This document shows, one piece after another, positions 20,258-30,628 of a DNA stretch of 64,000 bases; within the stretch, counting starts at the first letter, position 1; every line of letters begins with the position of its first letter. Source of the DNA: Vulcanimicrobiota bacterium (lineage in GTDB: Bacteria; Vulcanimicrobiota; Vulcanimicrobiia; Vulcanimicrobiales; Vulcanimicrobiaceae). The position numbers and the translations under genes were made by a program. The notes under the pieces are model-generated. The model worked only from the letters and a program-made list of their open reading frames with translations. It made no database searches and was not told the DNA's origin. The stretch is taken from NCBI GenBank assembly GCA_027307235.1, contig DAHUXH010000011.1, positions 27,501-91,500 on the forward strand, given 5' to 3'.

Positions 20258-21472
20258 ATGAAAAACGAGACCGTATGCGGCCTCGACATCGGCACTACCA
20301 AGACCTGCGCGGTCGTGGCAACCGACGGCCCGGGCGGCCTCGAGATCATCGGTGTCGGCGAAGCGCCGTCCTTGGGCATGCGCAAAGGCGTCGTCGTCGA
20401 TTTGGAAGAGACCATCAAGTCGATCGAAGCGGCAGTGGAAAAAGCCGAGCGCATGGCCGGCTCGCCCGTACAAGACGTCTTCGTCGGCATCACCGGCGAT
20501 CATATTCGCAGCACGAACAACCGCGCCGTCGTCGCCGTTTCGAGCGAGGACCGCGAGGTCACCGCAAGCGACGTGCGCCGGGTCGTCGATGCCAGCAAGA
20601 TCATCAATTTGCCGACCGATCGCCAGATCGTGCACGCGCTGCCTCGCTATTTTACCGTCGACGGCCAAGACGGCGTGGAAGATCCGGTGGGCATGGCCGG
20701 CGGCCGTTTGGAAGTTGACACGCATATCATCACCGGCGGCTCCACGTTCATCACCAACGTCCTCAAGTGCGTGCATCGTGCCGGCCTTGAAGCATCGGGC
20801 TTGGTCTTCGAACCGCTCGCGAGCTCGGCCGCGACGCTCTTGCCGGAAGAGAAGCAGGTCGGCGTCGTGCTGCTCGACATCGGCGGCGGAACGACCGACA
20901 TCGCCGTGTATTCCAACGGCGGCGCGATCTTCACCGCGACGCTTCCCGTCGGCGGGAACATTCTGACCAATGACATCTCGCTCGGGCTGAAAACGACGCT
21001 CGGCGAAGCCGAGGAGATCAAGCGCACGCGCGGCTCGGGCAGCGACAAAGCCGATGGCGAGAGCTTCAGCGTGAAGATGCTCGATGGGCGCTCGACCAAA
21101 GACGTGACGCCGGCGCAATTGCGTTCGATCGTCGTTCCGCGTGTGGTCGAGACGTTCCGCATGGCACGGACGAAGATCGTCGACAACGTTCCGCGCGATC
21201 TGGTCCTCGGCGAAGTCGTGCTCACCGGCGGCGGCGCGCTGCTCGGCGGGATCGAAGCGCTTGCGGAAGAGGTGTTCGGTTTGCCGGTGCGCGTCGGCAT
21301 TCCGCAGCCGCTCGGCGGGCTCACCGAATCGATGTCGGCACCGCAATACGCGACGGCGATCGGGCTCGTGCTCTTCGGCATGAACGGAGGAATGGAGCAG
21401 GCCCCGTCCGCGCGCCGCGGGGGCAACATGTTCGCGCGCATCCGAACCTGGCTCAGCGATTTGTGGAATTGA
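20258..21472 (+). CDS. ftsA: Cell division protein FtsA
   Basis: A 404-residue actin-like ATPase that tethers FtsZ filaments to the membrane. The N-terminal phosphate-1 loop is CGLDIGTTKTCAVV. The 1C subdomain contains VFVGITGDHIRS. The second phosphate loop is LLDIGGGTTDIAVYS, and the adenosine motif is VVLTGGGALLGGIEAL. The C-terminus (NMFARIRTWLSDLWN) is the amphipathic membrane-targeting helix. The ATG at 20258 fits the family N-terminus. ftsZ follows after about 57 bases. No strong ribosome-binding site precedes the start. Confidence 0.96.
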   Translation: MKNETVCGLDIGTTKTCAVVATDGPGGLEIIGVGEAPSLGMRKGVVVDLEETIKSIEAAVEKAERMAGSPVQDVFVGITGDHIRSTNNRAVVAVSSEDREVTASDVRRVVDASKIINLPTDRQIVHALPRYFTVDGQDGVEDPVGMAGGRLEVDTHIITGGSTFITNVLKCVHRAGLEASGLVFEPLASSAATLLPEEKQVGVVLLDIGGGTTDIAVYSNGGAIFTATLPVGGNILTNDISLGLKTTLGEAEEIKRTRGSGSDKADGESFSVKMLDGRSTKDVTPAQLRSIVVPRVVETFRMARTKIVDNVPRDLVLGEVVLTGGGALLGGIEALAEEVFGLPVRVGIPQPLGGLTESMSAPQYATAIGLVLFGMNGGMEQAPSARRGGNMFARIRTWLSDLWN

Positions 21473-21529
21473 CCGTACACCGTGGACGAACAACCAGAAC
21501 TCTTCATGACGGAGGCAAGAGAAAAGACG

Positions 21530-22594
21530 ATGGCAGATGCACGACGCTTCGTTCCTGAACACGCCGCGACGATCAAGGTGGTCGGTGTCGGCGGCGGCGG
21601 CTGCAATGCCGTCAACCGCATGATCTCGGCGGGACTCTCCGGTGTGGAGTTCTACGCGGTCAATTCCGACGTTCAAGCACTCCGCAACGCCCTCACCGAC
21701 AACACGGTGCAGATCGGCAGCGGTATGACACGCGGTTTGGGCGCGGGTGCGAACCCGGTGCTCGGACGCGAAGCGGCCGAAAACTCGCGCGAGGATCTCG
21801 CGTTGGTCCTCGACGGCGCGGATCTCGTCTTCATCACCGCCGGCATGGGCGGCGGCACCGGCACGGGCGCCGCGCCGGTCGTGGCGGAGATCGCGCGCGA
21901 ATCGGGCGCACTCACGATCGCGGTCGTGACCAAACCGTTCGCGTTCGAAGGCCGTAAGCGCATGCATCTTGCCGAGCAAGGCGTGCAAGAACTCGAAGCC
22001 AAGGTCGACACCCTGATCACGATTCCCAACGAGCGCATCCTGCAAGTGATCGAGAAGAAGACCCCGCTCAACGAGGCCTTCGCCTTCGCAGACGACGTGC
22101 TGCGTCAAGGCATCGCCGGCATCAGCGATCTGATCACGCAGCCCGGATTGATCAATCTCGATTTCGCCGACGTGAAGACGATCATGACCGATGCCGGCTC
22201 CGCGATGATGGGGATCGGCGAAGGCACGGGCGAGCACCGCGCCGCCGACGCCGCGCAGAAAGCGATCGCGTCGCCGCTGCTCGAGACCACCATCGAAGGC
22301 GCGCGCGGCGTGATCTTCAACATCACCGGCGGCCCCGACATGGCGATGTACGAAGTCAACGAGGCAGCCGAGATGATCAGCCGCAGCGTCGATTCAGAAG
22401 CGCAGATTATCTTCGGTGCAAGCGTCGATCCGTCGATGACCGGCCGCGTGCGCGTGACCGTGCTTGCCGCCGGATTCGGTGCGCCGAAGTTCCGGCGCGA
22501 CAGCGGCTACGCGTTCGACACCAAGCTCGACGCCGTCGCGCCTGTGAACCTCGACGATATTGAGGTGCCCGCCTTCCTCCGCTACCGGGGGTAG
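21530..22594 (+). CDS. ftsZ: Cell division GTPase FtsZ with a short C-terminal linker
   Basis: A 354-residue tubulin homologue that forms the division ring. The tubulin signature [10 protein letters not shown] is at about 107-116, the T7 loop [11 protein letters not shown] at about 209-219, and the conserved C-terminal peptide [10 protein letters not shown] at about 342-351, which binds FtsA. The linker between the globular core (ending near residue 316) and this peptide is only about 25 residues. I chose the ATG at 21530, preceded by GGAGG 14 bases upstream; in-frame GTG 21482 and ATG 21506 are alternatives with poorer signals. A structured repeat begins one base after the stop. Confidence 0.96.
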   Translation: MADARRFVPEHAATIKVVGVGGGGCNAVNRMISAGLSGVEFYAVNSDVQALRNALTDNTVQIGSGMTRGLGAGANPVLGREAAENSREDLALVLDGADLVFITAGMGGGTGTGAAPVVAEIARESGALTIAVVTKPFAFEGRKRMHLAEQGVQELEAKVDTLITIPNERILQVIEKKTPLNEAFAFADDVLRQGIAGISDLITQPGLINLDFADVKTIMTDAGSAMMGIGEGTGEHRAADAAQKAIASPLLETTIEGARGVIFNITGGPDMAMYEVNEAAEMISRSVDSEAQIIFGASVDPSMTGRVRVTVLAAGFGAPKFRRDSGYAFDTKLDAVAPVNLDDIEVPAFLRYRG

Positions 22595-22595
22595 G

Positions 22596-22699
22596 AAAAA
22601 CTTTCGGAGATGCGCCATGCCTTCGTTGCGAAGTGCCTCGTGTACCGTAGTACACTTCGGCTCTTCGCGCCTCGGCCTGACGCATCTCTGAAAGTTTTT
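22596..22699. repeat. Structured dispersed repeat, copy 1 (after ftsZ)
   Basis: A 104-nt element with a 19-bp outer stem (22596-22614 with 22681-22699, one G-U). Read on the minus strand it has a 70-nt core that matches the plus-strand core of copy 2 (about 43528-43597) at 62 of 70 positions, without gaps. Inside is a second stem and a terminal hairpin GTGTAC-TACG-GTACAC. Both strands end in a T-run after the outer stem, so this copy may also act as a bidirectional terminator between ftsZ and the convergent dioxygenase gene. Family not named by me; see findings. Confidence 0.85.
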
Positions 22700-22733
22700 G
22701 GTGCTTCCTGGATGGTGCTGGAGAACTCGCTGG

Positions 22734-23885
22734 TTAGGTTAGCCAGGAGCGGTAGTAGGTTTTGTCTTCGGTTTTTTCGGCGGGGTGGGCGATGGCGAGA
22801 GGGGCGAAGGTGTCTACCATGACGGCGATTTCGTCGGTGGAGGTTTTGCCTAGTGAGGCTTCGACCGCGCCGGGCTGGGGGCCGTGCGGCGCACCGGCGG
22901 CGTGCAGCGTGATCGAGCCTTCCTCGACGCCGCGCCGGCTCATGAAGTTGCCGCTGACGTAATAGAGCACTTCGTCGCAGTCTACGCTAGAATGATTGTA
23001 CGGAACCGGAACCGCGAGCGGGTGGTAGTCGAAGAGGCGCGGCACGAACGCGCAGAATGCGGCGCCCGGCGCTTCGAACGTCTGATGCACCGGCGGCGGC
23101 TGGTGTAATGCGCCGGTGATCGGTGCGAACTCGTCGAGATTGAATGCGTACGGATAGCAGTATCCGTCCCAACCGATGAGATCGCATGGATGGTTCTGAA
23201 CGACGTAGATCGCGCTGCGCTCGCGCGCGGCGACGCGAATCTCAAACTCTCCCTGCTCGTCGCGCGGCGCACGCAAAATGGGCGCGCGAAAATCACGCTC
23301 GTAGTAGGGGGCATGCTCGACGAGCTGTCCCGCATCGTTGCGGTATCTGCGCGGAATCTCGATCGCCCCGGACGATTCGTACACGAGCATCGTCGTCGCG
23401 TCGTTCGGAAGCAGGCGGTACGGTGTGCCCGTCGGCACGAGCACGTAATCGTGCGGCCGGTACGCGAGATCGCCGAATGGCGTTTCGATGGTGCCGGTGC
23501 CGCGATGGATGAAGAACAGCTCGTCGCAACCGGCGTTGCGATAGAAGTACGGCATCGGCAGCGTGGCGTGCGCGAGCGACAGCACGAGGTCGTCGTTGCC
23601 GAGCAGCGGCGTGCGCGCGTCGATGGCGTTGCCGCTCGCATCGATCGCGGCGGTCTTGAAATGCCGGTTGCGAACGGGATCGTTCGGAGAAAAACGGATG
23701 TGCGGACGATCCCATGGACGCACGTCGAGCGTCGCGGTCGGCGGTCGAAGATGATAGAGCAGTGAGTACACGCTCTCGAAGCCGCGCGTCGAGAGAAGTT
23801 CTTCGGCGTAGAGACCGCCGTCAGGCCGCCGGAACTGTATGTGCCGCTTCGGCGGAACCTCGCCCGCTCGAATGTATGTCGGCAT
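22734..23885 (-). CDS. Homogentisate 1,2-dioxygenase-like cupin protein
   Basis: A 383-residue protein resembling the short bacterial homogentisate 1,2-dioxygenase family, which opens the ring of homogentisate in tyrosine/phenylalanine breakdown using Fe(II). It has two cupin halves. Near the C-terminus VPYNHSSVDCDEVLYYVSG and HAAGAPHGPQPG supply His/Glu residues suited to metal binding. The N-terminal half includes CDELFFIHRGTG. It is somewhat shorter than the human-type enzyme (about 445). No other homogentisate-pathway gene (maiA, fahA, hppD) is nearby. A CDGSH gene lies immediately upstream on the same strand, 12 bp away. Exact substrate not certain. Confidence 0.72.
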   Translation of the reverse strand: MPTYIRAGEVPPKRHIQFRRPDGGLYAEELLSTRGFESVYSLLYHLRPPTATLDVRPWDRPHIRFSPNDPVRNRHFKTAAIDASGNAIDARTPLLGNDDLVLSLAHATLPMPYFYRNAGCDELFFIHRGTGTIETPFGDLAYRPHDYVLVPTGTPYRLLPNDATTMLVYESSGAIEIPRRYRNDAGQLVEHAPYYERDFRAPILRAPRDEQGEFEIRVAARERSAIYVVQNHPCDLIGWDGYCYPYAFNLDEFAPITGALHQPPPVHQTFEAPGAAFCAFVPRLFDYHPLAVPVPYNHSSVDCDEVLYYVSGNFMSRRGVEEGSITLHAAGAPHGPQPGAVEASLGKTSTDEIAVMVDTFAPLAIAHPAEKTEDKTYYRSWLT

Positions 23886-23897
23886 GCGCGTGCGCCG

Positions 23898-24110
23898 CTA
23901 GACCCTCACGCCCGCTCGCTCGGTGGCGGAAAAGCCTGAGGTTTTATGCGTGCCGTCGCAAAATGGTTTGGTTTGCGAGCCCCCGCAGCGGCACAGCGCC
24001 ACGTTCTCGCCGGTGATCTCGTAGAGGTTGCCGTCTGCGTCGGTCAGCGTGATCGGACCCTTCACTAGATACGGCCCGCTGTCGCGCACTTTGATCGTTA
24101 CATCGCCCAT
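23898..24110 (-). CDS. CDGSH iron-sulfur domain protein
   Basis: A 70-residue single-domain protein of the CDGSH (mitoNEET-like) family. The cluster-binding pattern is complete: Cys40-x-Cys42 and Cys51-Asp-Gly-Thr-His55 (segment CRCGGSQTKPFCDGTH), which binds a pH-labile 2Fe-2S cluster with one His ligand. It has no membrane anchor, so it is soluble. It lies 12 bp upstream of the dioxygenase-like gene and 69 bp from the M3 peptidase stop, all on the same strand. A redox or cluster-transfer role is likely; partner unknown. Confidence 0.9.
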   Translation of the reverse strand: MGDVTIKVRDSGPYLVKGPITLTDADGNLYEITGENVALCRCGGSQTKPFCDGTHKTSGFSATERAGVRV

Positions 24111-24179
24111 GCGTTGCTCATTCGCCTCCGCGCCCGGTCTTCCTCAGGGAAGGACCGGGCGGGCTGCGTTCTGGGAAGC

Positions 24180-26213
24180 CTAGGGGTTCTTGATCCCGAG
24201 CGTCTTGTAGAACGCATCGGGGTTCATCGGGCGGCCGAGGAAGTTCTTGATCTCCACGTCGGGTTCGTAGGTGCGTGCCGGCGCAAGGATGTCCTGACGG
24301 TAGCGCAGGCCGACGGACGGGTTGTCGATGCCGCCGTCTTGGAATGCGGTGAACATATCTTGCGCGTAGACCAGCGCCCACAGATAGCTGTAGTACTGCG
24401 CGTCGTACCCGCTCATGAGATGTCCGAAGGCCGCTTGCGGAACGGTGTTCGGCGCCATCGCTGCCGGGGTGAGCTGCGGAGCGAGCGACGCCCAGACCGC
24501 CGTCGTGTCGACATGCGGGCCACTGGTGTGAAAGGCCTGATCGACGCTGGCGTAGAGGATCTGACCGGTGGTCGCACTCGAGTAGTCGACGTAGCGCGCC
24601 GCGATCATCTTCTGAATCAAGTCATCCGGAAGCGGCTGACCCGTTTTCCAATTCGAACTGACGCTCTTGAGGATGCTCGGTTGCCATGCGAAATTTTCGA
24701 GCATTTGCGAGGGCGCCTCGACGAAGTCTTGGCGGAAGCCGCTCAAGCTTTCGTACGGTGCCGCCGTGAGCAACGCCGCCAAGTCGTGACCGAATTCGTG
24801 AAAGAACGTGATCACGTCGCTGTGGCTGAGCAGGGCCGGCTGCCCCGACGCGGGTTTGGGCCAGTTGCCGACGATGGTGGCGATCGGCGGACGCATCGTG
24901 CCGTTGACGTCGCGTACCGGCAGAATCGGAAAGTTCGCGAAGTGATCGTACTTGCCGGGACGCGGAAAGAGATCGAAGTACGTGTACCCCAACAGCTTCC
25001 CGGTGGCCGTGTCGTCGACGCGGTATTCGAAGACTTGCGGGTCCCAAGCGTCCGAAGGCGTGATCTGCGTGAAGTTCACACCGAGCATGGTGTGATAGAA
25101 ATTGAGGACCGAGTCGAGGACGTGCTGCACCGGGAAGTACTGGCGCACTTGGTCCTCGTCGACCGCGTACTGCGTCTTGCGCAGGTAATTGTCGTAGTAC
25201 GAGGTGTCCCACGGATTGAGCACCGCGTTGGGATCGCCGGTCAGCTTGGCTTTGAGATCGCGCAGGTGTGCGCGCTCTTCCTTGGCTTGCGGCAGAATGG
25301 CGGTATCGACGGTCTTCAGAAATTTCGCGACGCGATCGGGCGAACCGGCCATGCGATCGGCGAGCACGAACGCGGCCCACGTTTCGTATCCGAGCAGATG
25401 CGCGAGCCGGTCGCGCACCGCGATCGCCGATTCAAGCAGCGCGACGTTCTTTTGTCCGCCGCGGTTGGCATAGGCGAAGAAGTACGTCTTGCGCGCATTC
25501 TCGTTGCTCGCATTCAGCATGAACGCGAACGTGCTTTCGTTGACGGGCACGACGTACGAGCCGCCGTCACCGCGCTTATATCCGGCCAAGATGTCTTTCG
25601 GAATCCCGTCGATCTCACTTGGCGAGATGGAAATCGTCGTCGCGTCGTTGGCGAGGTTTTGGTTGAACTGGTTCTGCAGATCGGTGAGCTTGTTCTGCAA
25701 ATTGATAAACTCTTTGCGGTCGGCGTCGCCGAGCCCCGCGCCCGATCGCTTGAGCTGCGTGAGCCAAATCGCCGTGAGCTTCTTGTCGTACACGGTCTTC
25801 GCCGTGTTGCTCTTGGCCGCCGCCGCGACCGCGCGATAGAGTTCCGGGCGAGCGGTGAGTTCGTTGAAGTAGTCGGATTGATCGGTGTCGCACTTCAGCG
25901 ACGCGTCGCGCGAGGCTTTGTCGTCGGCGACATTCACGAGGAACTGCTGCGCGACCGTGTCGTCGTTGAGATCGGCGGTGATGTCTTCGAGCGGCTTCAC
26001 CACGCTCTGAAACGTCGGCCGCGTCTTGCGCGCGAGCATCGCCTTGATGGCGGTGTCGGTGCGCTTGATGTCCGCGTCGCACGTCGAGGCGATGTCGGCG
26101 GCGGCAATCTTCCAGTTGACCGACGTCTGATTCCCGGAGGACGCCGTCGCTGCCCCGAGCAGCGAGGGGAGGCAGACGAGCGCGGCTGCGATGCCCACAA
26201 AGAGATACTTCAT
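24180..26213 (-). CDS. Secreted M3-family metallopeptidase (oligopeptidase F/thimet-like)
   Basis: A 677-residue zinc peptidase of family M3. A signal peptide (KYLFVGIAAALVCLPSLLGAA) indicates export, which is less common in this mostly cytoplasmic family. The zinc site FFHEFGHDLAALL (HExxH, about residue 471) and the downstream ligand segment EAPSQMLENF are both intact. The C-terminal YSYLWALVYAQDMF carries the family's substrate-binding tyrosines. It should cut short peptides in the periplasm. I start at ATG 26213 after a GGGG stretch; a GTG three codons earlier is possible. It is divergent from the SRP RNA gene. Confidence 0.9.
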   Translation of the reverse strand: MKYLFVGIAAALVCLPSLLGAATASSGNQTSVNWKIAAADIASTCDADIKRTDTAIKAMLARKTRPTFQSVVKPLEDITADLNDDTVAQQFLVNVADDKASRDASLKCDTDQSDYFNELTARPELYRAVAAAAKSNTAKTVYDKKLTAIWLTQLKRSGAGLGDADRKEFINLQNKLTDLQNQFNQNLANDATTISISPSEIDGIPKDILAGYKRGDGGSYVVPVNESTFAFMLNASNENARKTYFFAYANRGGQKNVALLESAIAVRDRLAHLLGYETWAAFVLADRMAGSPDRVAKFLKTVDTAILPQAKEERAHLRDLKAKLTGDPNAVLNPWDTSYYDNYLRKTQYAVDEDQVRQYFPVQHVLDSVLNFYHTMLGVNFTQITPSDAWDPQVFEYRVDDTATGKLLGYTYFDLFPRPGKYDHFANFPILPVRDVNGTMRPPIATIVGNWPKPASGQPALLSHSDVITFFHEFGHDLAALLTAAPYESLSGFRQDFVEAPSQMLENFAWQPSILKSVSSNWKTGQPLPDDLIQKMIAARYVDYSSATTGQILYASVDQAFHTSGPHVDTTAVWASLAPQLTPAAMAPNTVPQAAFGHLMSGYDAQYYSYLWALVYAQDMFTAFQDGGIDNPSVGLRYRQDILAPARTYEPDVEIKNFLGRPMNPDAFYKTLGIKNP

Positions 26214-26270
26214 GGGGCCCACATGTTAGAGTCCGGCGTCGCGCATCCTTGCGCTCGAGTGCTTTGATCC

Positions 26271-26301
26271 TTGCGCGCCGGTTGAACGTGCGTGCTATCA
26301 T
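26271..26301 (+). promoter_or_regulatory. Probable promoter of the SRP RNA gene
   Basis: An extended -10 element TGCTATCAT (26293-26301) with a weak -35-like TTGCGC (26271-26276) 19 bases upstream, placed about 7-10 bases before the predicted RNA start. The location in front of a stable RNA gene supports it; the -35 match is poor. Confidence 0.45.
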
Positions 26302-26311
26302 GTGCGAGCCA

Positions 26312-26416
26312 TGACGGGGGTTGGGCTTCACGCGGCGCAAACTCGTGAACTCCGCCAGGACCGGAAGGGAGCAACGGTAAGCGAACCCTTGCGGGTGCCG
26401 TGAACCACTCAACTCT
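26312..26416 (+). ncRNA. ffs: Signal recognition particle RNA, small bacterial (4.5S) type
   Basis: The helix-8 domain is unmistakable: GCCAGGACCGGAAGGGAGCA followed by ACGGTAAGCG, with the GGAA tetraloop and the symmetric and asymmetric loops that bind Ffh. Flanking arms pair (TTCACG with CGTGAA, GTTG with CAAC) to form the long hairpin. A pyrimidine/T-rich tract near 26425-26440 could terminate it. There is no Alu domain. Ends are estimated to within a few bases. Confidence 0.93.
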
Positions 26417-26464
26417 CGTCGTGGTCCTCTTTTCCTTCTCTGCATCGAAGTGTGACGGACGCCA

Positions 26465-26965
26465 ATGACGCCTGAACCTCTGCTCATGCCCTCAGTTGCC
26501 CTGGCGGGCGCGCTGATTGCGCTCGTCCTCTACCACGCGCTGGCGGTGGCGCCGGCCCTGAAACGGCTGCGGGAACTGGCCGCGACCCACGACGACCTGT
26601 TGGGCGGGCCGGGCGGGGCGGCATCCTCGCGGATGGCGGCCTTGGAAGCAGGGTTAACCTCGCTGTCCGGCCGGGCAGAGGGCATTTCGGACCGAGTAAG
26701 CGAACTCGAGGAGCGCTCTCGGAGTGACGTCAGCCGGGTGGGGTTCGTTCGCTACGACGCATTTGAAGATACTGGGTCCGACTTGTCGTATGCGCTGGCG
26801 CTCCTGAATCGTGAGGGGAGCGGCGTCGTGTTGAGCAGTCTTTACTCCCGAACCGACACGCGCACGTACGGCAAGGCGGTCGAGCGCTTCCAACCCGCGG
26901 CAACGGCATCCGAGGAAGAACTGAAGGCAATCGCGCTCGTGCGCGACTCTTTGAAAGCGCAGTGA
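26465..26965 (+). CDS. DUF4446 family membrane protein
   Basis: A 166-residue protein with one N-terminal transmembrane helix (about 9-28), a short coiled-coil stretch (about 55-85), and a conserved C-terminal domain beginning RVGFVRYDAFEDTGSDLSYALALLN, which is the hallmark of DUF4446. The family is widespread in Firmicutes, Actinobacteria and relatives, and its function is unknown. Its TGA overlaps the GTG of the M23 peptidase (GTGA), and it heads a tight six-gene run to the GNAT gene. A cell-envelope role is an inference from this coupling. Confidence 0.85.
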   Translation: MTPEPLLMPSVALAGALIALVLYHALAVAPALKRLRELAATHDDLLGGPGGAASSRMAALEAGLTSLSGRAEGISDRVSELEERSRSDVSRVGFVRYDAFEDTGSDLSYALALLNREGSGVVLSSLYSRTDTRTYGKAVERFQPAATASEEELKAIALVRDSLKAQ

Positions 26966-27885
26966 TAAAAGAACGCTACCATGTGAGAATCGTTCCGCAT
27001 CGCGGTGATGCGGTGCATCGATTCACGGTGACGGGCAAGTTGGTCGCGACGGCGCTCGGGGTGCTCGGCGTGGTCGTGCTTGGTTCATTGCTCTTTGCGC
27101 TCGTTCAAGTGGCGCGAGCCAACGCGCAGGCGAACGCCCTCGCTCATCAGCGGCAATCGGAACAGCGCCGCCTGCAAAGCATCGACCAACAGACCGACGC
27201 CTTGCGCAAGCAGCTCCAGCGTGTCCAGCGCCAGAACAACGAAATTCGCCAGCTCATCGGCGTCGGACCGCCGAAGGGACACGGTACCGCCAAGCGCATG
27301 TCGCTCTCGCGGCCGGCTCGCCGCGATATGAGCGCGCTGGAAACGAAAGTGCAGCTGCTCGCGGCCGTCTCAGCGCAAACGCAACTCGAAGCAGATCAGC
27401 TCCGGCAACTCGCGATGCACGTGCTCAACGTGCGGCATCTGCGCGACATTGAACTGGCGCGCGAGATCGCGTACATTCCCTCCATCGATCCGGTCGCGGG
27501 CGCGCCGGTGACCGGTTGCTACTGCTACCGCACCTATCCGGACGTTGAGTTTCACAAGGGTGTCGATATCGAGGCCGGCTATGGTGAGATCGTCCGGGCC
27601 ACTGCGGCCGGTACGGTCGCATTCGCCGGATGGGACGGCGGGTACGGGATCAAGATCGACCTCGACCACGGTAACGGCTACCATACGTGGTACGCGCACC
27701 TCTCGCACCTCGACATCGTGCAGGGACAGCGCGTCTACAAGGGGCAAGCTATCGGGTTGGTTGGTGCGACGGGGTTCTCAACGGGTCCGCACCTGCACTA
27801 TCAAGTGATGCGAAACGGCAGCGCCGTTGATCCCACGCCGTATCTCGACGGCGTCCCCAAGAGCGCCTTGGCTTCGCTTCCGTAG
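26962..27885 (+). CDS. M23-family peptidoglycan endopeptidase (LytM-like) with coiled coil
   Basis: A 307-residue membrane-anchored cell-wall protein. A transmembrane helix is near residues 23-48, then a Gln/Arg-rich coiled coil (about 50-100), and a C-terminal LytM/M23 domain. Zinc ligands are visible: His198 and Asp202 in HKGVDI, and His279 in the HLH motif (277-279, GPHLHYQV). All are present, so it is predicted to be an active D,D- or glycyl-endopeptidase rather than an EnvC-type degenerate activator. A CYCY motif precedes the domain. The start is a GTG overlapping the DUF4446 stop. Confidence 0.92.
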   Translation: MIKERYHVRIVPHRGDAVHRFTVTGKLVATALGVLGVVVLGSLLFALVQVARANAQANALAHQRQSEQRRLQSIDQQTDALRKQLQRVQRQNNEIRQLIGVGPPKGHGTAKRMSLSRPARRDMSALETKVQLLAAVSAQTQLEADQLRQLAMHVLNVRHLRDIELAREIAYIPSIDPVAGAPVTGCYCYRTYPDVEFHKGVDIEAGYGEIVRATAAGTVAFAGWDGGYGIKIDLDHGNGYHTWYAHLSHLDIVQGQRVYKGQAIGLVGATGFSTGPHLHYQVMRNGSAVDPTPYLDGVPKSALASLP

Positions 27886-27901
27886 CACAGAAAGAAGAAT
27901 C

Positions 27902-28183
27902 GTGTCGGCGATCTCATGCCAGTTCGGACAGGCCGCGGTCATGTTCGTCAACCTCTACACCCTCGTGTTACTCGTCTACGCCGTGGTTTCGTGGATTCCG
28001 GATATCCGAGGGCCTTGGGTCCGGTACGTCAGCATGCTCGTCGAACCGATCCTCAACCCCCTGCGCCGCGTTATTCCTCCGACGGGCGGACTGGATCTTG
28101 CCTTCCTCGTTCTGATTCTGGCGCTCAACTTCGTGCTTCGGCCGTATCTCGCCGACGCCGCGCGTCACCTGTGTTTCGGCTGA
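27902..28183 (+). CDS. YggT family membrane protein
   Basis: A 93-residue protein with two hydrophobic helices flanking the family signature [20 protein letters not shown]. YggT proteins are small inner-membrane proteins linked to cell division or ion homeostasis; no clear biochemical role is known. The GTG at 27902, after AAAGAAG, gives a plausible length, and an ATG at 27941 is the alternative. It sits 16 bp after the M23 gene and 16 bp before lepA. Confidence 0.88.
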   Translation: MSAISCQFGQAAVMFVNLYTLVLLVYAVVSWIPDIRGPWVRYVSMLVEPILNPLRRVIPPTGGLDLAFLVLILALNFVLRPYLADAARHLCFG

Positions 28184-28199
28184 AAGCCGCGGATTCACG

Positions 28200-30035
<1,836 letters not shown>

Positions 30036-30043
30036 ACGGCAGC

Positions 30044-30628
30044 GTGAAGACCTACGTCGCGACCAAGAATGCCGGGAAGCTCGCGGAACTGCGCGCCATC
30101 TTCGCCGGCTCCGTTCTCGATCTCGACGTGTACCCCGGCTATCGCGACGTCTCCGAAGACGATGCGAGCTACCTCGGCAACGCGCGGCTCAAGGCGCTCG
30201 CGTTGCGCAAGCAACTGCACGCCTGCGGCATCGACGCGGCTGTGCTCGCCGACGACAGCGGGTTGGAAGTCAGTGCGCTCGGCGGGCGGCCCGGCGTGCA
30301 TTCCGCGCGGTATGGCGGATCGATCGATTGGCCGGCGCGCCGCCGTTTGCTCATGGAAGAAGCCGCATCACTGCGCGACCGCCGCGCGCGCTTCGTCTGC
30401 GCGATGGTGCTCGTGCTCCCCGACGGGCAAACGCTGTCGTCGCTCGGCACGATCGACGGCACGCTTGTCGATCGCGAGCGGGGTGAAGCCGGATTCGGCT
30501 ACGATCCGCTCTTTCAGGCGACCGGCGCGGATCGCACCTTCGCTCAGTTGAGCGAGCAGGAAAAAAACGCGATCAGCCACCGCCGTCGCGCCGCCGACGA
30601 ACTGCTTGCGTCGCTCGCGCCGGCATGA
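30044..30628 (+). CDS. rdgB: Non-canonical purine NTP pyrophosphatase (RdgB/HAM1)
   Basis: A 194-residue house-cleaning enzyme that hydrolyses dITP, XTP and ITP to the monophosphates, keeping deaminated purines out of DNA and RNA. N-terminal ATKNAGKLAELRAIF carries the substrate-binding TxNxxK pattern. The metal-site segment LADDSGLEV, then FGYDPLF and ISHRRRA near the end, complete the family set. The GTG start at 30044 gives the standard length. The TGA overlaps the ATG of the GNAT gene (ATGA). Confidence 0.94.
   Translation: MKTYVATKNAGKLAELRAIFAGSVLDLDVYPGYRDVSEDDASYLGNARLKALALRKQLHACGIDAAVLADDSGLEVSALGGRPGVHSARYGGSIDWPARRRLLMEEAASLRDRRARFVCAMVLVLPDGQTLSSLGTIDGTLVDRERGEAGFGYDPLFQATGADRTFAQLSEQEKNAISHRRRAADELLASLAPA

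Noticed and set aside
20177-22237. A 686-codon minus-strand frame
   Set aside because: Entirely antisense to ftsA and ftsZ, whose motifs are complete. Mirror-frame composition.
24114-26267. A 717-codon plus-strand frame
   Set aside because: Antisense to the M3 peptidase with an intact HExxH. No domain seen.
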